Under the pieces are notes generated by a model, which saw nothing but the letters and a program-made list of their open reading frames with translations, was not told where the DNA came from and ran no database searches. A DNA stretch of 14,059 nucleotides from an uncultured Prevotella sp. (GTDB lineage Bacteria > Bacteroidota > Bacteroidia > Bacteroidales > Bacteroidaceae), in NCBI GenBank assembly GCA_937916405.1, contig CALFUF010000140.1:1-14059 (forward strand). The letters are read 5' to 3'. Shown piece after piece: positions 14,044 to 14,059 of the stretch; position 1 is the first letter of the stretch, and each line of letters starts with the position of its first letter. A program made the translations under genes and the position numbers.

Positions 14044-14059
14044 CATACGGATTATCAGA

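Larger units (their letters stand above)
12739..14059 (+). mobile_element. IS110-family insertion element (boundaries approximate; right end outside the window)
   Basis: An IS110-type recombinase gene is preceded by a structured non-coding stretch. The left boundary must lie somewhere between the dinB promoter (ends 12722) and the first hairpin (12795); 12739 is a placeholder. No terminal inverted repeats or target duplication are recognisable, which is normal for IS110 elements. Only 16 bp follow the stop codon, so the right end cannot be seen. Confidence 0.6.

Overview
The window looks like chromosomal DNA of a Bacteroidales bacterium, most likely Prevotella or a close relative. Several genes start just downstream of the Bacteroidetes-type -7 box TAnnTTTG. 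Two of these promoters also have the upstream TTTG box exactly 20 bp away. Shine-Dalgarno sequences are mostly absent. The protein families (HerA-like ATPase, AraC-type regulator beside an RND tripartite pump, redoxin-hydrolase fusion, IS110 element) are common in that group. The genus is inferred from protein style and not proven.

Layout. Positions 167-4487 hold two forward genes: alaS (alanyl-tRNA synthetase) and a HerA-like ATPase of the DUF853/YjgR type. A 9-bp tandem repeat lies between them, and a strong hairpin that can terminate from both sides closes the pair. Positions 4537-5841 hold a reverse-strand exported protein that joins a TlpA-like thioredoxin domain to an alpha/beta hydrolase. 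Positions 5941-11399 are a reverse-strand operon, transcribed in the order periplasmic adaptor lipoprotein, RND permease, TolC-like outer-membrane factor: a complete three-part efflux pump. Its divergent neighbour at 11578-12495 is an AraC-family regulator. The 178-bp gap between them carries two copies of an 11-bp site, one placed the same way before each -7 box, which suggests that one regulator controls both directions.

The right end is rearranged. The araC 3' end runs directly into an antisense remnant of dinB (DNA polymerase IV). That remnant keeps its promoter and first six codons but has lost at least two internal blocks and its whole 3' half. Next comes an IS110-family element: a structured non-coding segment with a GNRA-type hairpin and a repeated 10-mer, a good promoter, and an apparently intact 358-residue DEDD recombinase. 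The non-coding segment sits where IS110 elements encode their bridge RNA. The element's right end and both exact boundaries are not visible.

The most notable items are the candidate bridge-RNA locus, the symmetric operator pair between regulator and pump, the in-frame dinB deletion mosaic, and short tandem repeats in three different gaps between co-directional genes.
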